A stretch of 64,000 nucleotides of DNA from Geodermatophilus sabuli (GTDB taxonomy: Bacteria > Actinomycetota > Actinomycetes > Mycobacteriales > Geodermatophilaceae). The DNA lies in the NCBI RefSeq assembly GCF_010686765.1, contig NZ_JAAGWF010000022.1, positions 1 to 64,000 of the forward strand. The letters are read 5' to 3'. How positions within the stretch are numbered: the stretch's first letter is position 1; every line of letters starts with the position of its first letter. Shown piece by piece: positions 36,016 to 44,685 of this stretch. Made by a program: the position numbers and the translations under genes. The notes beneath the pieces were generated by a model. The model saw only the letters and a list, made by a program, of their open reading frames with translations. It was not told the origin of the DNA and searched no databases.

Positions 36016-36336
36016 GTGGCGCGCTTCCTCGTCATCGCCACCTACCAGCCGCAGGGGGCGCGGGCGGTCATGGCCGGGGGCGGGACGGCCCGCCGGAGCG
36101 TGTTCGAGCACGCCGTCCTCGACCTGCACGGCCGGCTGGAGACCTTCGACTTCGCGCTCGGCGCCGACGACGTCTACGCGATCGTCGACCTGCCCGACGC
36201 CGCCTCCGCCGCGGCACTGTCGCTCACCATCAGCGGCGGCGGGGTGGCGACGGTCCGCACCGTCGTCCTGCTGCCGCCCGAGGAACTCGACCGGGCCGCG
36301 CAGCTGCACCCGCACTACCCCGGCGGGCAGGGCTGA
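36016..36336 (+). CDS. GYD domain protein
   Basis: 106 aa, one GYD domain (dimeric alpha-beta barrel-like), starting ARFLVIATYQPQG and including FALGADDVYAIVDLPD. These small proteins are common in actinobacteria and have no established function. GAGAGGAGAG gives a strong ribosome site before the GTG. Convergent with the VOC gene, with only 2 bp between the stops. Confidence 0.85.
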   Translation: MARFLVIATYQPQGARAVMAGGGTARRSVFEHAVLDLHGRLETFDFALGADDVYAIVDLPDAASAAALSLTISGGGVATVRTVVLLPPEELDRAAQLHPHYPGGQG

Positions 36337-36338
36337 GG

Positions 36339-36707
36339 TCAGGACACGTACAGGCAGAACGGGTGGCCGGCGGGGTCGAGGCAGACCCGGACGTGCTCCT
36401 GCGGCTGGAACCCCGCCACCCGGGCTCCGGCCGCGACGGCGTCGGCCACCGCCGCGGTCAGGTCGTCGACCTCGATGTCGAGGTGCAGCTGCATGCGCGG
36501 ATCCCCGGGGCGGGCGGGCCACACCGGGGGCACGTGGTCCTCCTCCCGCTGGAAGGACAGGCCGGTGCCGCCCCCGCCGGGGAGCAGCGTGGCCCACTCG
36601 GGGTCGTCCTCCCCCAGCTCCCAGCCCAGCAGCCGCTGGTAGAAGCGCGCCAGGCCGCGCGGGTCCGGGGTGTCGAGCACCGCGGCGGTGAGCGAGAAGG
36701 TCGGCAT
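36339..36707 (-). CDS. VOC family (glyoxalase/bleomycin resistance-like) protein
   Basis: 122 aa with the beta-alpha-beta-beta-beta VOC fold. DTPDPRGLARFYQRLLGW lies near the N-terminus and the closing DPAGHPFCLY near the end, where the metal-ligand positions fall. Function could be dioxygenase-, glyoxalase- or binding-type. The ATG overlaps the stop of the amidohydrolase by 1 nt (TGATG), so they are translated together. Confidence 0.87.
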   Translation of the reverse strand: MPTFSLTAAVLDTPDPRGLARFYQRLLGWELGEDDPEWATLLPGGGGTGLSFQREEDHVPPVWPARPGDPRMQLHLDIEVDDLTAAVADAVAAGARVAGFQPQEHVRVCLDPAGHPFCLYVS

Positions 36708-37597
36708 CAGGCCTCCACTCCGAACAGGCGGGCGCCGTTGCCCCAGAGCACGGCGCGCAGCCACTCCTCCCCCAGCTCCAGCCGGTGCAGCGCGGCGAGC
36801 TGGTGGGCGTAGGGGTACGGGATGGACGGGAAGTCGCTGCCGAGGAGCACCTTCGCACGCAGAGCCGACAGCCTCGGCCGGTCGGCGGGGTCGAAGGGCA
36901 TCAGCCGCTCGGTGAAGTCCGTGGCGAACATGGTCGTGTCCAGGTGCACGCGCTCGTACCGCTCGGCCAGCTCCAGGAACTCGCGGTACTCGGGCATGCC
37001 CAGGTGGGCGATCACCAACTGCAGCTGCGGGAACCGCTCGAGCAGGCCGGCGACAGGCGCCGGACCGGTGTGCTCCCCGGCCAGCGGGCCGGAGCCGCAG
37101 TGGATGACCACCGGGGTGCCGGTGTCCTCCAGCCGCGCCCAGACGTCGTCCAGCAGCGGGTCACGCGGGTCGAACGAGCCGACCTGCACGTGCACCTTGA
37201 ACACGCGGGCCCCGGCGTCGAGGGCCGCGGCCACGTAGTCGGCCGCCCCGGGCTCCGGGTAGAGGGTGGCCGACTGCAGCACCTGCGGGCGGCCGGCCGC
37301 GAAGGCGGCCGACCACTCGTTGAGCCAGGCGGCCATCCCGGGCTTGTGCGGATACGGCAGCGTCGGGAAGGCCCGCACGCCGAGCCGCTCGAGGACGGCC
37401 AGCCGCTCGTCCTCGGGCAGGGCGTAGGCGACCGGCCAGTCGGCGCCGTAGTGGGTGCCGGCCGCCTCGAAGTACTCCCACACCTTCGCCTGCACCCGCT
37501 CGGGCAGGAAGTGCACGTGCACGTCCACCAGGCCGGGCAGGCCCAGCTCCCGCCAGTAGCGCGGGACGTCGGCGTCGTCGACCGGCGGGCGGGTCAT
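36707..37597 (-). CDS. amidohydrolase family protein
   Basis: 296 aa Amidohydro_2 (ACMSD-like) protein. The metal-binding HxH is in DVHVHFLP near residue 26. Other ligands are the His in PVVIHCGSG, the one in VIAHLGMPEY and the Asp in LLGSDFPSIPYPY. Likely a hydrolase or decarboxylase of a small cyclic substrate. It lies in an operon with a quinone oxidoreductase-like enzyme upstream (ATGA overlap) and a VOC protein downstream, a common catabolic arrangement. Confidence 0.9.
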   Translation of the reverse strand: MTRPPVDDADVPRYWRELGLPGLVDVHVHFLPERVQAKVWEYFEAAGTHYGADWPVAYALPEDERLAVLERLGVRAFPTLPYPHKPGMAAWLNEWSAAFAAGRPQVLQSATLYPEPGAADYVAAALDAGARVFKVHVQVGSFDPRDPLLDDVWARLEDTGTPVVIHCGSGPLAGEHTGPAPVAGLLERFPQLQLVIAHLGMPEYREFLELAERYERVHLDTTMFATDFTERLMPFDPADRPRLSALRAKVLLGSDFPSIPYPYAHQLAALHRLELGEEWLRAVLWGNGARLFGVEA

Positions 37598-38529
37598 GAC
37601 AGGGTGACGACGACCTTGCCGCGCACGTGCCCGCCGGCCACCAGCTCGTGGGCCGCACGGACCTGGTCGAGGGGGAAGGCCCGGGCGATCGGCACCCGCA
37701 GCTGGCCGGCGTCGGCCATCCGCGCCAGCTCCCCCAGCCCGCCACCGTCGGGGTGCACGAACACGTACCAGCCGCCGTGCTCCTTCACCCCCGGGTCGAC
37801 CACCGAGGCCAGCCGCACACCTCGGGGCGGGTCCACCCGGACCGCCGAGACCGCGTCGGTCAGGGTGTCGCCGCCGACCAGGTCGAGCAGCACGTCGACC
37901 GGCTCGGACAGCTGCGCGCTGACCGGCCCGGCGGTGTGGTCGAGGACCTCGGCGGCACCCAGCGACGTCAGGTACCCGGCGTTGGCCGCGCTCCCCGTCG
38001 TCACGACGTGGGCGCCGAGGGCCGCGGCGATCTGCACGGCGAACGTGCCGACGCCGCCCGAGCCGCGGGTGATCAGCACCCGGTCGCCCTCGTGCACGTC
38101 CAGCAGCTCGGCCAGCGCCTGGTAGGCGGTCAGCCCGGCCAGGGGCAGGGCGCCGGCCTCGGCGAACGACAGCGACTCCGGCTTGTGCGCCAGACACCGC
38201 TGCGGCGCCGGCACCAGCTCGGCCGTCGTCCCCCACTGGACGTCGTCCCGGCGCACGTAGCCGAAGACCTCGTCGCCGGGGGCGAAGTCGATGACGGCCG
38301 GGCCGGTGGCCTCGACGACCCCGGCGACCTCCCAGCCGGGCACGATCGGGAAGTGGTGCGGAAAGGCCCCGGCCAGGGCGCCCCGCCGGATGGTCAGGTC
38401 GACCGGGTTGACACCGGCCGCGTGCGCGCGCACCAGCACGGTGTCCGGCCCCACCGGCGGATCGGGCAGGTCGTCCCGCACGGTCAGGACGTCGACGTCG
38501 CCGAACCGGTCGTAGGCCGCGCCCCTCAC
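37594..38529 (-). CDS. NADP-dependent zinc-independent oxidoreductase, quinone oxidoreductase-like
   Basis: 311 aa MDR-superfamily enzyme. GroES-like N-domain ([16 protein letters not shown]), nucleotide-binding motif [21 protein letters not shown] near 150, and C-terminal [22 protein letters not shown]. The cysteine and histidine zinc ligands of true alcohol dehydrogenases are absent, as in QOR-type reductases. It follows smpB with a GTGA overlap and precedes the amidohydrolase. Confidence 0.92.
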   Translation of the reverse strand: MRGAAYDRFGDVDVLTVRDDLPDPPVGPDTVLVRAHAAGVNPVDLTIRRGALAGAFPHHFPIVPGWEVAGVVEATGPAVIDFAPGDEVFGYVRRDDVQWGTTAELVPAPQRCLAHKPESLSFAEAGALPLAGLTAYQALAELLDVHEGDRVLITRGSGGVGTFAVQIAAALGAHVVTTGSAANAGYLTSLGAAEVLDHTAGPVSAQLSEPVDVLLDLVGGDTLTDAVSAVRVDPPRGVRLASVVDPGVKEHGGWYVFVHPDGGGLGELARMADAGQLRVPIARAFPLDQVRAAHELVAGGHVRGKVVVTLS

Positions 38530-39002
38530 CGCCGGCCCTTGACGTACTGGCCGAACGCCCGCTGCATCTCCCGGCGGGAGTCCCGCTCGGCGAGGTCGTG
38601 CCGCTTGTCGTAGGACTTCTTGCCCTTCGCCAGGGCGAGGGTGGCCTTGACCTTGCCGTCCTTGAAGTACAGGTCGAGCGGCACGAGGGTGAGGCCGCCC
38701 TCCTTGGTCTTGCCGATCAGCTTGTCGATCTCGGCGCGGTGCATGAGCACCTTGCGCTTGCGCCGCGGGGCGTGGTTGGTCCACGTACCCTGCAGGTACT
38801 CGGGGATGTGGACGTGCTGGAGCCACACCTCGCCGTCGTCGATCGAGGCGAAGCCGTCGACGAGGGAGGCGCGGCCGGCACGCAGGCTCTTCACCTCGGT
38901 GCCGGTCAGCGCGAGGCCGACCTCGTACGTGTCGAGGATCGAGTAGTCGTGCCGCGCCTTCTTGTTCTGGGCGATGAGCTTGCGCCCTGTCTCACGCGGC
39001 AT
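38526..39002 (-). CDS. smpB: SsrA-binding protein SmpB
   Basis: 158 aa, standard length. Family blocks include [28 protein letters not shown] N-terminal sequence (RHDYSI...GTEVKSLR), [11 protein letters not shown] and the basic C-terminal tail ([17 protein letters not shown]). It binds the tRNA-like domain of tmRNA and enters the ribosome decoding site. Both partners of trans-translation are thus in this window. The leaderless -10 TAGCCT lies at 39009-39014. Confidence 0.97.
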   Translation of the reverse strand: MPRETGRKLIAQNKKARHDYSILDTYEVGLALTGTEVKSLRAGRASLVDGFASIDDGEVWLQHVHIPEYLQGTWTNHAPRRKRKVLMHRAEIDKLIGKTKEGGLTLVPLDLYFKDGKVKATLALAKGKKSYDKRHDLAERDSRREMQRAFGQYVKGRR

Positions 39003-39008
39003 GACCCC

Positions 39009-39014
39009 AGGCTA
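39009..39014 (-). promoter_or_regulatory. -10 of leaderless smpB promoter
   Basis: TAGCCT on the minus strand, 6 nt before the ATG at 39002. Confidence 0.55.
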
Positions 39015-39071
39015 CCGGGGCGCCCGCGGCCCCTCCGGCGCTGACCACCACGTGCGACTGACCGGGACGAC

Positions 39072-39956
39072 CTACAACCGGACGTACAGCCGCAGGGTCA
39101 CGTAGGCGGCGATCCCGGCCAGCCCGACGCCGGCGGCGGCGATGATCGGGCTGATGAAGGCGATCGCACCCCAGTCCACCGGCGGGATGATGCCGGCCTT
39201 GATCGGCCCGGCGAGGGTCTTGTCGACGAACAGCACCTTGGTCAGCACCAGGCCGCCGACGGCGAGCAGGGCACCGATCAGCCCGGCCAGCGCCGCCTCG
39301 AGGATGAACGGCAGCTGGGTGTACCAGCGGGAGGCGCCGACCAGCCGCATGATGTTGGTCTCGTTGCGCCGGTTGAACGCCGCGAGCTGGATGGTGTTGG
39401 AGATCAGCAGCAAGGCGGCCAGCGCCTGGACGACGGCGACCGCGATCGTGGCGTTGCGGGCCCCGTTGAGCAGGCTGAACAGGCGGTCGAGGAAGTCGCC
39501 CTCGTCGCGCACCTGGTCGACGCCGTTCTGCCCGTTGGGGAACTCGGCGGCGATGACCTCGTAGCGCTCGGGGTTCACCAGCTCGACGCGGAAGCTCTCC
39601 GGCAGCGCGTCCGGCGGGGTGTTCTGCACGAGCTCCGGCTGCTGGCTGAACTGCTGCTGGAAGCGCTCGTACGCCTCGTCCTTGGACTCGTAGAGGTAGC
39701 TGGCCACCTCGTCGGAGGAGGCGAGCTGGCTCTCGATCTCACCGCGCTGCTCGTCGGTGACGTCGTCGGCGAGGAAGATGGAGACCTGCACCTTGTCGTA
39801 GTAGATCTCCTTCATGTCGGAGATCATCCCGGCGATCAGCAGGCCGGTGCCCATGAGCCCGAGCGAGATGGCCGTCGTCAGGATCATCGCGACCGTCATG
39901 GTGAGGTTGCGACGCAGCCCGGTGGCCACCTCGGAGAGCACGAAGTTGACGCGCAT
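39072..39956 (-). CDS. ftsX: cell division protein FtsX
   Basis: 294 aa with four membrane helices: one near residue 25, an extracytoplasmic domain at about 50-170, then three C-terminal helices. Actinobacterial FtsX relays FtsE ATP hydrolysis to peptidoglycan hydrolases such as RipC through the extracytoplasmic domain. It follows ftsE by 45 bp and precedes smpB, the conserved actinobacterial order prfB-ftsE-ftsX-smpB. Confidence 0.96.
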   Translation of the reverse strand: MRVNFVLSEVATGLRRNLTMTVAMILTTAISLGLMGTGLLIAGMISDMKEIYYDKVQVSIFLADDVTDEQRGEIESQLASSDEVASYLYESKDEAYERFQQQFSQQPELVQNTPPDALPESFRVELVNPERYEVIAAEFPNGQNGVDQVRDEGDFLDRLFSLLNGARNATIAVAVVQALAALLLISNTIQLAAFNRRNETNIMRLVGASRWYTQLPFILEAALAGLIGALLAVGGLVLTKVLFVDKTLAGPIKAGIIPPVDWGAIAFISPIIAAAGVGLAGIAAYVTLRLYVRL

Positions 39957-40001
39957 CAGTTCCCTGTCATGGTGTAGCTGGCGGGGGTCAGCGGCTGCGG
40001 C

Positions 40002-40691
40002 TCAGCGGCCGACGCCGTACACGCCGCGCGACTGGTCCCGGGTGATGGTCCCCCCGTTGAGCTCGATGACCCGGCGGCGCATGGAGTCCACGATGTGGTA
40101 GTCGTGGGTCGCCATGATCACGGTGGTGCCGGTGCGGTTGATCCGCTCCAGCAGCAGCATGATGCCCTCGCTGGTCTCCGGGTCGAGGTTGCCGGTGGGC
40201 TCGTCGGCGAGCAGCACCAGTGGCCGGTTGACGAACGCGCGGGCGATCGCCACCCGCTGCTGCTCACCACCGGAGAGCTCGCCGGGCAGCCGCTCGGCCT
40301 TGCCCTCCAGGCCGACCATCTCCAGCACCTCGGGCACGACCCGCTTGATGGTCCGCTGCGGCTTGTTGATCACCTCGAGGGCGAACGCCACGTTCTGGGC
40401 GACGGTGCGGTTGCGCAGCAGGCGGAAGTCCTGGAAGACGCAGCCCATGGTGCGGCGGAGCTTGGGCACCTGCCACTTGCTCATGCCGTTGAGGGCCTTG
40501 CCGTTGACGGTGACGGTGCCCTTGGTCGGGTCGTCCTCCTTCAGCAGCAGCCGCAGGAACGTCGACTTGCCCGAGCCCGAGGAGCCGATGAGGAAGACGA
40601 ACTCGCCCTTGTCGATCTCCGTGGACACGTCATCGAGAGCCGGCCGGGAGCTGGCCGGGTAGAGCTTGGTGACGTGTTGCAATTCGATCAC
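40002..40691 (-). CDS. ftsE: cell division ATP-binding protein FtsE
   Basis: 229 aa ABC ATPase. Walker [10 protein letters not shown] is near residue 36, the Q-loop is CVFQDFRLL, the signature LSGGEQQR, and Walker [13 protein letters not shown]. Cytoplasmic partner of FtsX at the divisome. The GTG at 40691 is supported by TACCGT at 40700-40705, 8 nt upstream, which suggests a leaderless message. Upstream in-frame starts exist but would run through this promoter. Confidence 0.96.
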   Translation of the reverse strand: MIELQHVTKLYPASSRPALDDVSTEIDKGEFVFLIGSSGSGKSTFLRLLLKEDDPTKGTVTVNGKALNGMSKWQVPKLRRTMGCVFQDFRLLRNRTVAQNVAFALEVINKPQRTIKRVVPEVLEMVGLEGKAERLPGELSGGEQQRVAIARAFVNRPLVLLADEPTGNLDPETSEGIMLLLERINRTGTTVIMATHDYHIVDSMRRRVIELNGGTITRDQSRGVYGVGR

Positions 40692-40699
40692 GAGGGGCC

Positions 40700-40705
40700 A
40701 CGGTA
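40700..40705 (-). promoter_or_regulatory. -10 of ftsEX promoter
   Basis: TACCGT on the minus strand, 8 nt before the ftsE GTG. Confidence 0.45.
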
Positions 40706-40898
40706 CCTGTCCCGGACCCCCATCCACCCCGTTCGCCACGGAACGCACCGGTGCCGCTTCGGCGGAGCGTGAGCACCGCGGGACAACGGCCAGGAGGGTC
40801 GACCACGCACCGTGGTGGGCGGGGCCGGTCGGCGCGTCGAGTGTGACGTCGGCGACGGGTCAGGTCCCGCGCCGCCGTCCGCTCCCCGGCGCCGTCCC

Positions 40899-42017
40899 TC
40901 AGCCGGCGGGGACGGACTCCTGCTGCTTGCGCCAGCGGATGCCGGCCTCGATGAAGGCGTCGATGTCGCCGTCGAGGACCGACGCGGTGTTGCCCGTCTC
41001 CTGCTCGGTGCGCAGGTCCTTGACCATCTGGTAGGGGTGCAGCACGTAGGAGCGCATCTGGTTGCCCCAGCTGCTCCCCTCCCCCTTGAGCGCGTCCATC
41101 TCCGCCCGCTGCTCGGCCTGCCGGACGACGAGCAGCCGGGCCTGGAGCACCCGCAGCGCCGCCGCCCGGTTCTGGATCTGGCTCTTCTCGTTCTGGCAGG
41201 ACACCACGATGCCGGTCGGGATGTGGGTCATCCGGACGGCGGAGTCGGTGGTGTTCACGCTCTGCCCACCCGGCCCCGACGAGCGGAAGACGTCGACGCG
41301 GATCTCGTTCTCGGGGATGTCCACGTGGTCGGTCTGCTCGACGACCGGCAGCACCTCGACCCCGGCGAACGACGTCTGCCGGCGACCCTGGTTGTCGAAC
41401 GGCGAGATGCGGACCAGGCGGTGCGTGCCCTGCTCGACCGAGAGCGTCCCGTACGCGTAGGGCACCTTCACCGCGAAGGTGGCCGACTTGATGCCGGCCT
41501 CCTCCGCGTAGCTGACGTCGTAGACCTCGGTCGGGTACTTGTGGCGCTCGGCCCAGCGCAGGTACATCCGCATGAGCATCTCGGCGAAGTCGGCGGCGTC
41601 CACGCCACCGGCCTCCGACCGGATCGTGACCAGGGCCTCACGGGAGTCGTACTCCCCCGACAGCAGGGTGCGGACCTCCAGCTCGTCGATGACGGTGCGG
41701 ATGCTGGCCAGTTCGCGCTCGGTCTCGGCCGTCGTCGCCTCGTCGTTCTCCTCGGCGGCCATCTCGTGCAGCAGCCCGACGTCGTCGAGGCGGCTGCGCA
41801 GCTCCTCCACCCGGCGCAGGTCGCCCTGCAGGTAGGACAGCCGTGAGGTGACCGCCTGGGCGGCCTCGACGTCGTTCCAGAGGTCGGGCGCGGCGGCCTG
41901 CTGCTCGAGGTCGGCGATCTCGTTGCGCATGTCGTCGATGCGCAGGACGGCCTCGATCGACTTCAGGGTCGTGTTCAGTTCGTCCAGGACGACGGAGAAG
42001 TCTGCGGCCACGTCCAT
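40899..42017 (-). CDS. prfB: peptide chain release factor 2
   Basis: 372 aa. The anticodon-like SPF motif is in [15 protein letters not shown] and the catalytic GGQ in [16 protein letters not shown]. It releases peptides at UGA and UAA. The frame is continuous through the N-terminus, so the programmed +1 frameshift of E. coli prfB is absent. TACCCT lies only 2 nt before this ATG but 8 nt before the GTG at codon 3 (42011), so translation may start at that GTG on a leaderless message. Confidence 0.97.
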   Translation of the reverse strand: MDVAADFSVVLDELNTTLKSIEAVLRIDDMRNEIADLEQQAAAPDLWNDVEAAQAVTSRLSYLQGDLRRVEELRSRLDDVGLLHEMAAEENDEATTAETERELASIRTVIDELEVRTLLSGEYDSREALVTIRSEAGGVDAADFAEMLMRMYLRWAERHKYPTEVYDVSYAEEAGIKSATFAVKVPYAYGTLSVEQGTHRLVRISPFDNQGRRQTSFAGVEVLPVVEQTDHVDIPENEIRVDVFRSSGPGGQSVNTTDSAVRMTHIPTGIVVSCQNEKSQIQNRAAALRVLQARLLVVRQAEQRAEMDALKGEGSSWGNQMRSYVLHPYQMVKDLRTEQETGNTASVLDGDIDAFIEAGIRWRKQQESVPAG

Positions 42018-42137
42018 CGAGGGTAGTGCGCCCGGCGGGCCACAGGACACCGTGGCCCGAGCGATCACTCTCGGCGCCGGACGCGGGCCGACTGCGAGCA
42101 GGGTCTGCCCGACCACCACGACCCCACGGCCGGCTTC

Positions 42138-42152
42138 GGGGGCGCCGCCCCC
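42138..42152 (-). terminator. small GC hairpin after the PAS-GGDEF-EAL gene
   Basis: GGGGGC-GCC-GCCCCC. Located between the stop of the c-di-GMP gene and prfB, both on the minus strand. The surrounding 236 bp show no gene I can support. Confidence 0.4.
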
Positions 42153-42253
42153 GCCCGGTCGTCCTGCTGGTCCCGGCCGCGATCGCGGCCGTCGACATCG
42201 TCGTGATCATCCGTCGCACGTCGCGGCGAGCCCGGCTGAGACCAGCCGCGGGC

Positions 42254-43987
42254 TCAGCCGGCGACCGGGAGGGGGAACAGTCCGGGGCGCGCGGCCAGCC
42301 AGCCGGCCAGCTCCCCGGCCGGCATCGGGTGGGCGATGTGGAAGCCCTGCGCGAAGGTGCAGCCGAGCTCGGCGGCCAGCTCCAGCTGCTCGGCGGTCTC
42401 CACCCCCTCGGCGAGGCTGCGGACGCCGCACGCCCGGCCCAGGGCGACCACCGCCGCGATGGCCGCCGCCGCCTCGCTGCGCCGGCCCTCGGGGAACGAG
42501 ACCAGGCTGTTGTCGATCTTGAGGATGCCGGTGGGCAGGGACACCAGCTGGCCCAGCGAGGACAGCCCGCTGCCGAAGTCGTCGATGGAGACCTCGACCC
42601 CGGAGCGCCGCAGCTCGGCGAACTGGGCGGCGGCGCGGTCGACGTCCTCGGCCAGTGACGTCTCGGTCAGCTCCAGCACCAGCTGCTCGGGCGGCAGCCC
42701 CGACGCGGCGAGCGCTCCCTGCACGTCACGGACCAGGGTGCCGGTGGAGAAGTGGCTGGCGCTGATGTTCACGGCGGTGACCAGGTGCATCCCCGCCTCG
42801 CGCCAGGCCACCGCCTGGCGGGTCGCCGAGCCCAGCACCCAGCAGGCGATCGGGGTCAGCAGGTCGTGCTGCGCGGCCACCGGGAGGAAGGCTGCCGGCG
42901 GGAGCAACCCCCGGGACGGGTGCTGCCAGCGGACCAGCGCCTCGACCCCGCTGCACCGCCGGGTGGGCAGGTGCATGACCGGCTGGTAGTGCAGCACCAG
43001 CTCGTCCGCGGCGATCGCCTCGCGCAGCTCGGCGGCGAAGGTGGCCCGGCGCTGGGCGGCCGTGCGCAGGTCGGCGGTGAACAGCCGGACCCGGTTGCGA
43101 CCGGCCGCCTTCGCCGCGTACATCGCGAGGTCCGCGTCGCGGACCAGGTCGGTCGCCCGCACCCGCGCCGGGCGGGACTCCGGCGCCGTGGCGATGCCGA
43201 TGCTGATCCCCAGCCGCACCATCCGGCCGCCGAGCTCGAAGGGCCGGTCGACGCTCGCCCGGCACCGGTCGGCCAGCGCCTCCGCGCCGGGGGTGTCGCA
43301 GTCGCGGCAGAGCACGACGAACTCGTCGCCGCCGAGCCGGCCCACCGTGTCCCCGGCGCGGGTGCACCCGGTGAGCCGGGTGGCGATCTGGCGCAGCAGG
43401 TCGTCACCGGCCTCGTGCCCGAGCGAGTCGTTGACCTCCTTGAAGCCGTCGACGTCGAGGAACAGCACCGACACCGGACCGCGGTCGGGGCGCGCCAGCT
43501 CCGCGTCGATCAGCTCGTGCAGGTGCGCCCGGTTGGGCAGCTCGGTGAGGGTGTCGTGGCGGGCCCGCCAGTCCGAGGCGCGCTCGGCCCGGACCCTCGA
43601 GGTGACGTCGGTGTGGGTCACGACCACCTGGCCGGCCTGGTCCACCCGCGAGGCCTGCAGGTGGTACCAGCGGGTGCCGTCGCGGTTCTCCACGGCGTAG
43701 TCGGCCTGCACTGACGAGCACTCCCCGCGCGAGAGCGCGCGGAGCCGGTCGACGAGGGCGAGGGTGTCCTCGCCGGGATCCAGCCGCCGGGCCAGCGCGA
43801 AGTAGTCGCCGTCCACACCGATCCGCGACCGGTCGTCCCCGAGCAGGCCGGTCGCGAGCTCCCACGCGGTGTTGGTGAGCAGCACCCGGCCGCCGGCGTC
43901 GATGAGCAGGGTGGGCGAGGGCAGCGCGTCGAGCACCGCCTCCACGACGACCGTCGAGGTGGTCGGCCCGTCGCCGCGACGGCGCAC
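42254..43987 (-). CDS. PAS-GGDEF-EAL c-di-GMP turnover protein
   Basis: About 577 aa with no membrane helix. A PAS domain (about 15-130) is followed by a GGDEF domain with intact GGDEF and the inhibitory RxxD site (RAGD, five residues upstream). An EAL domain follows with EALVRWQHP, the Asn in NISASHF, ELTET, DDFGSG, the Lys in LKIDNS and EGVET. Both activities therefore look possible. The start is uncertain: GTG at 43987 is the first usable codon, with no clear ribosome site. It is the gene after cutA on the same strand. Confidence 0.92.
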   Translation of the reverse strand: MRRRGDGPTTSTVVVEAVLDALPSPTLLIDAGGRVLLTNTAWELATGLLGDDRSRIGVDGDYFALARRLDPGEDTLALVDRLRALSRGECSSVQADYAVENRDGTRWYHLQASRVDQAGQVVVTHTDVTSRVRAERASDWRARHDTLTELPNRAHLHELIDAELARPDRGPVSVLFLDVDGFKEVNDSLGHEAGDDLLRQIATRLTGCTRAGDTVGRLGGDEFVVLCRDCDTPGAEALADRCRASVDRPFELGGRMVRLGISIGIATAPESRPARVRATDLVRDADLAMYAAKAAGRNRVRLFTADLRTAAQRRATFAAELREAIAADELVLHYQPVMHLPTRRCSGVEALVRWQHPSRGLLPPAAFLPVAAQHDLLTPIACWVLGSATRQAVAWREAGMHLVTAVNISASHFSTGTLVRDVQGALAASGLPPEQLVLELTETSLAEDVDRAAAQFAELRRSGVEVSIDDFGSGLSSLGQLVSLPTGILKIDNSLVSFPEGRRSEAAAAIAAVVALGRACGVRSLAEGVETAEQLELAAELGCTFAQGFHIAHPMPAGELAGWLAARPGLFPLPVAG

Positions 43988-44049
43988 GTCGAGCGGCAGC
44001 TCCGGCCGGTCCGGGGCCGCGAGCGTGCGCTCCTCGGGCGGGTGCGGGC

Positions 44050-44379
44050 TCAGCGTTCCGGTTCCCGGGTCTGCTCGGCGACCCAGCGCAGGTACGCCGG
44101 ACCGCCGTCCACCAGCGGCAGCGCGATCACGCACGGGACGTCGTAGGGGTGCAGCTCGCCGGTGCGGGCGACGACCGCCGGCACCAGCGACCGGCGGGTG
44201 TGCAGCGCGACGCGGGACTCCGGCTCGTCGTGCACGGCACCTCCCCAGCGGTAGATCGAGCGGATGGCGGCGGTCTGGTGCCCGCAGGCGGCCAGTCTTT
44301 CCTCCACCAGGGTCCGCGTGAAGCCGGCCAGCCAGTCGGCATCGGCGGCGGTCACGACGACCTCGCAGCACTCCTCCAC
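44050..44379 (-). CDS. cutA: CutA1 divalent ion tolerance family protein
   Basis: 109 aa trimeric ferredoxin-fold protein. It has LVEERLAACGHQTAAIRSIYRWGGAVHD split across the family blocks (ERLAACG...IRSIYRWGG), then HTRRSLVPAVVARTGELHPYDVPCVIALPL. CutA1 was named for copper tolerance, but its real role is unclear. Start GTG/ATG choice follows MEECCEV. It lies just upstream of the c-di-GMP gene and divergent from a small gene at 44440. Confidence 0.93.
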   Translation of the reverse strand: MEECCEVVVTAADADWLAGFTRTLVEERLAACGHQTAAIRSIYRWGGAVHDEPESRVALHTRRSLVPAVVARTGELHPYDVPCVIALPLVDGGPAYLRWVAEQTREPER

Positions 44380-44439
44380 CCGCTCATCTTCCCCCTGCCC
44401 GGCGGGTGGACCGGATGCCGGGCCGGGTAGGAGGTGCGC

Positions 44440-44676
44440 ATGAGCGACGACATGACCGTCCAGATCGACAGCGAGCAGTACGTGCTGCGGCAGGAGGGAG
44501 GCGGCCTGCAGGTCGGCCGGAAGGTCGGCGGCGACGTCGCCTGGCTCGACACCGTGGACCCCGACCTGCTCCCCGGACCGGCCCGCGAGGCGCTGGACCG
44601 CGGGGACGTCTCCGACGCGGCACTGGTCACCGCCCTGCGCGGCGTGGTGCAGGCCGAGGTGCAGCGGGGCGGCTGA
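44440..44676 (+). CDS. small conserved hypothetical protein
   Basis: 78 aa acidic protein beginning MSDDMTVQIDSEQYVL, with no membrane segment. A strong TAGGAGG ribosome site lies 5 nt before the ATG at 44440. An in-frame GTG at 44434 overlaps that site and is rejected. I do not recognise a family. It converges on the second GGDEF-EAL gene with 9 bp between stops. Confidence 0.75.
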   Translation: MSDDMTVQIDSEQYVLRQEGGGLQVGRKVGGDVAWLDTVDPDLLPGPAREALDRGDVSDAALVTALRGVVQAEVQRGG

Positions 44677-44685
44677 GCCCGGGCC

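Noticed and set aside
40899-42017. Programmed +1 frameshift in prfB
   Set aside because: The reading frame is uninterrupted from the start through the GGQ domain and no in-frame early UGA is present.
42040-42240. A small membrane protein on the plus strand ([19 protein letters not shown])
   Set aside because: It has a plausible hydrophobic helix but no good start or ribosome site, and the frame runs on antisense through the GGDEF-EAL gene without a stop.
42254-44371. One long protein fusing CutA to the PAS-GGDEF-EAL protein
   Set aside because: The CutA gene occupies 44050-44379 in a different frame with full family motifs. The upstream extension of the GGDEF-EAL frame is a GC artefact.
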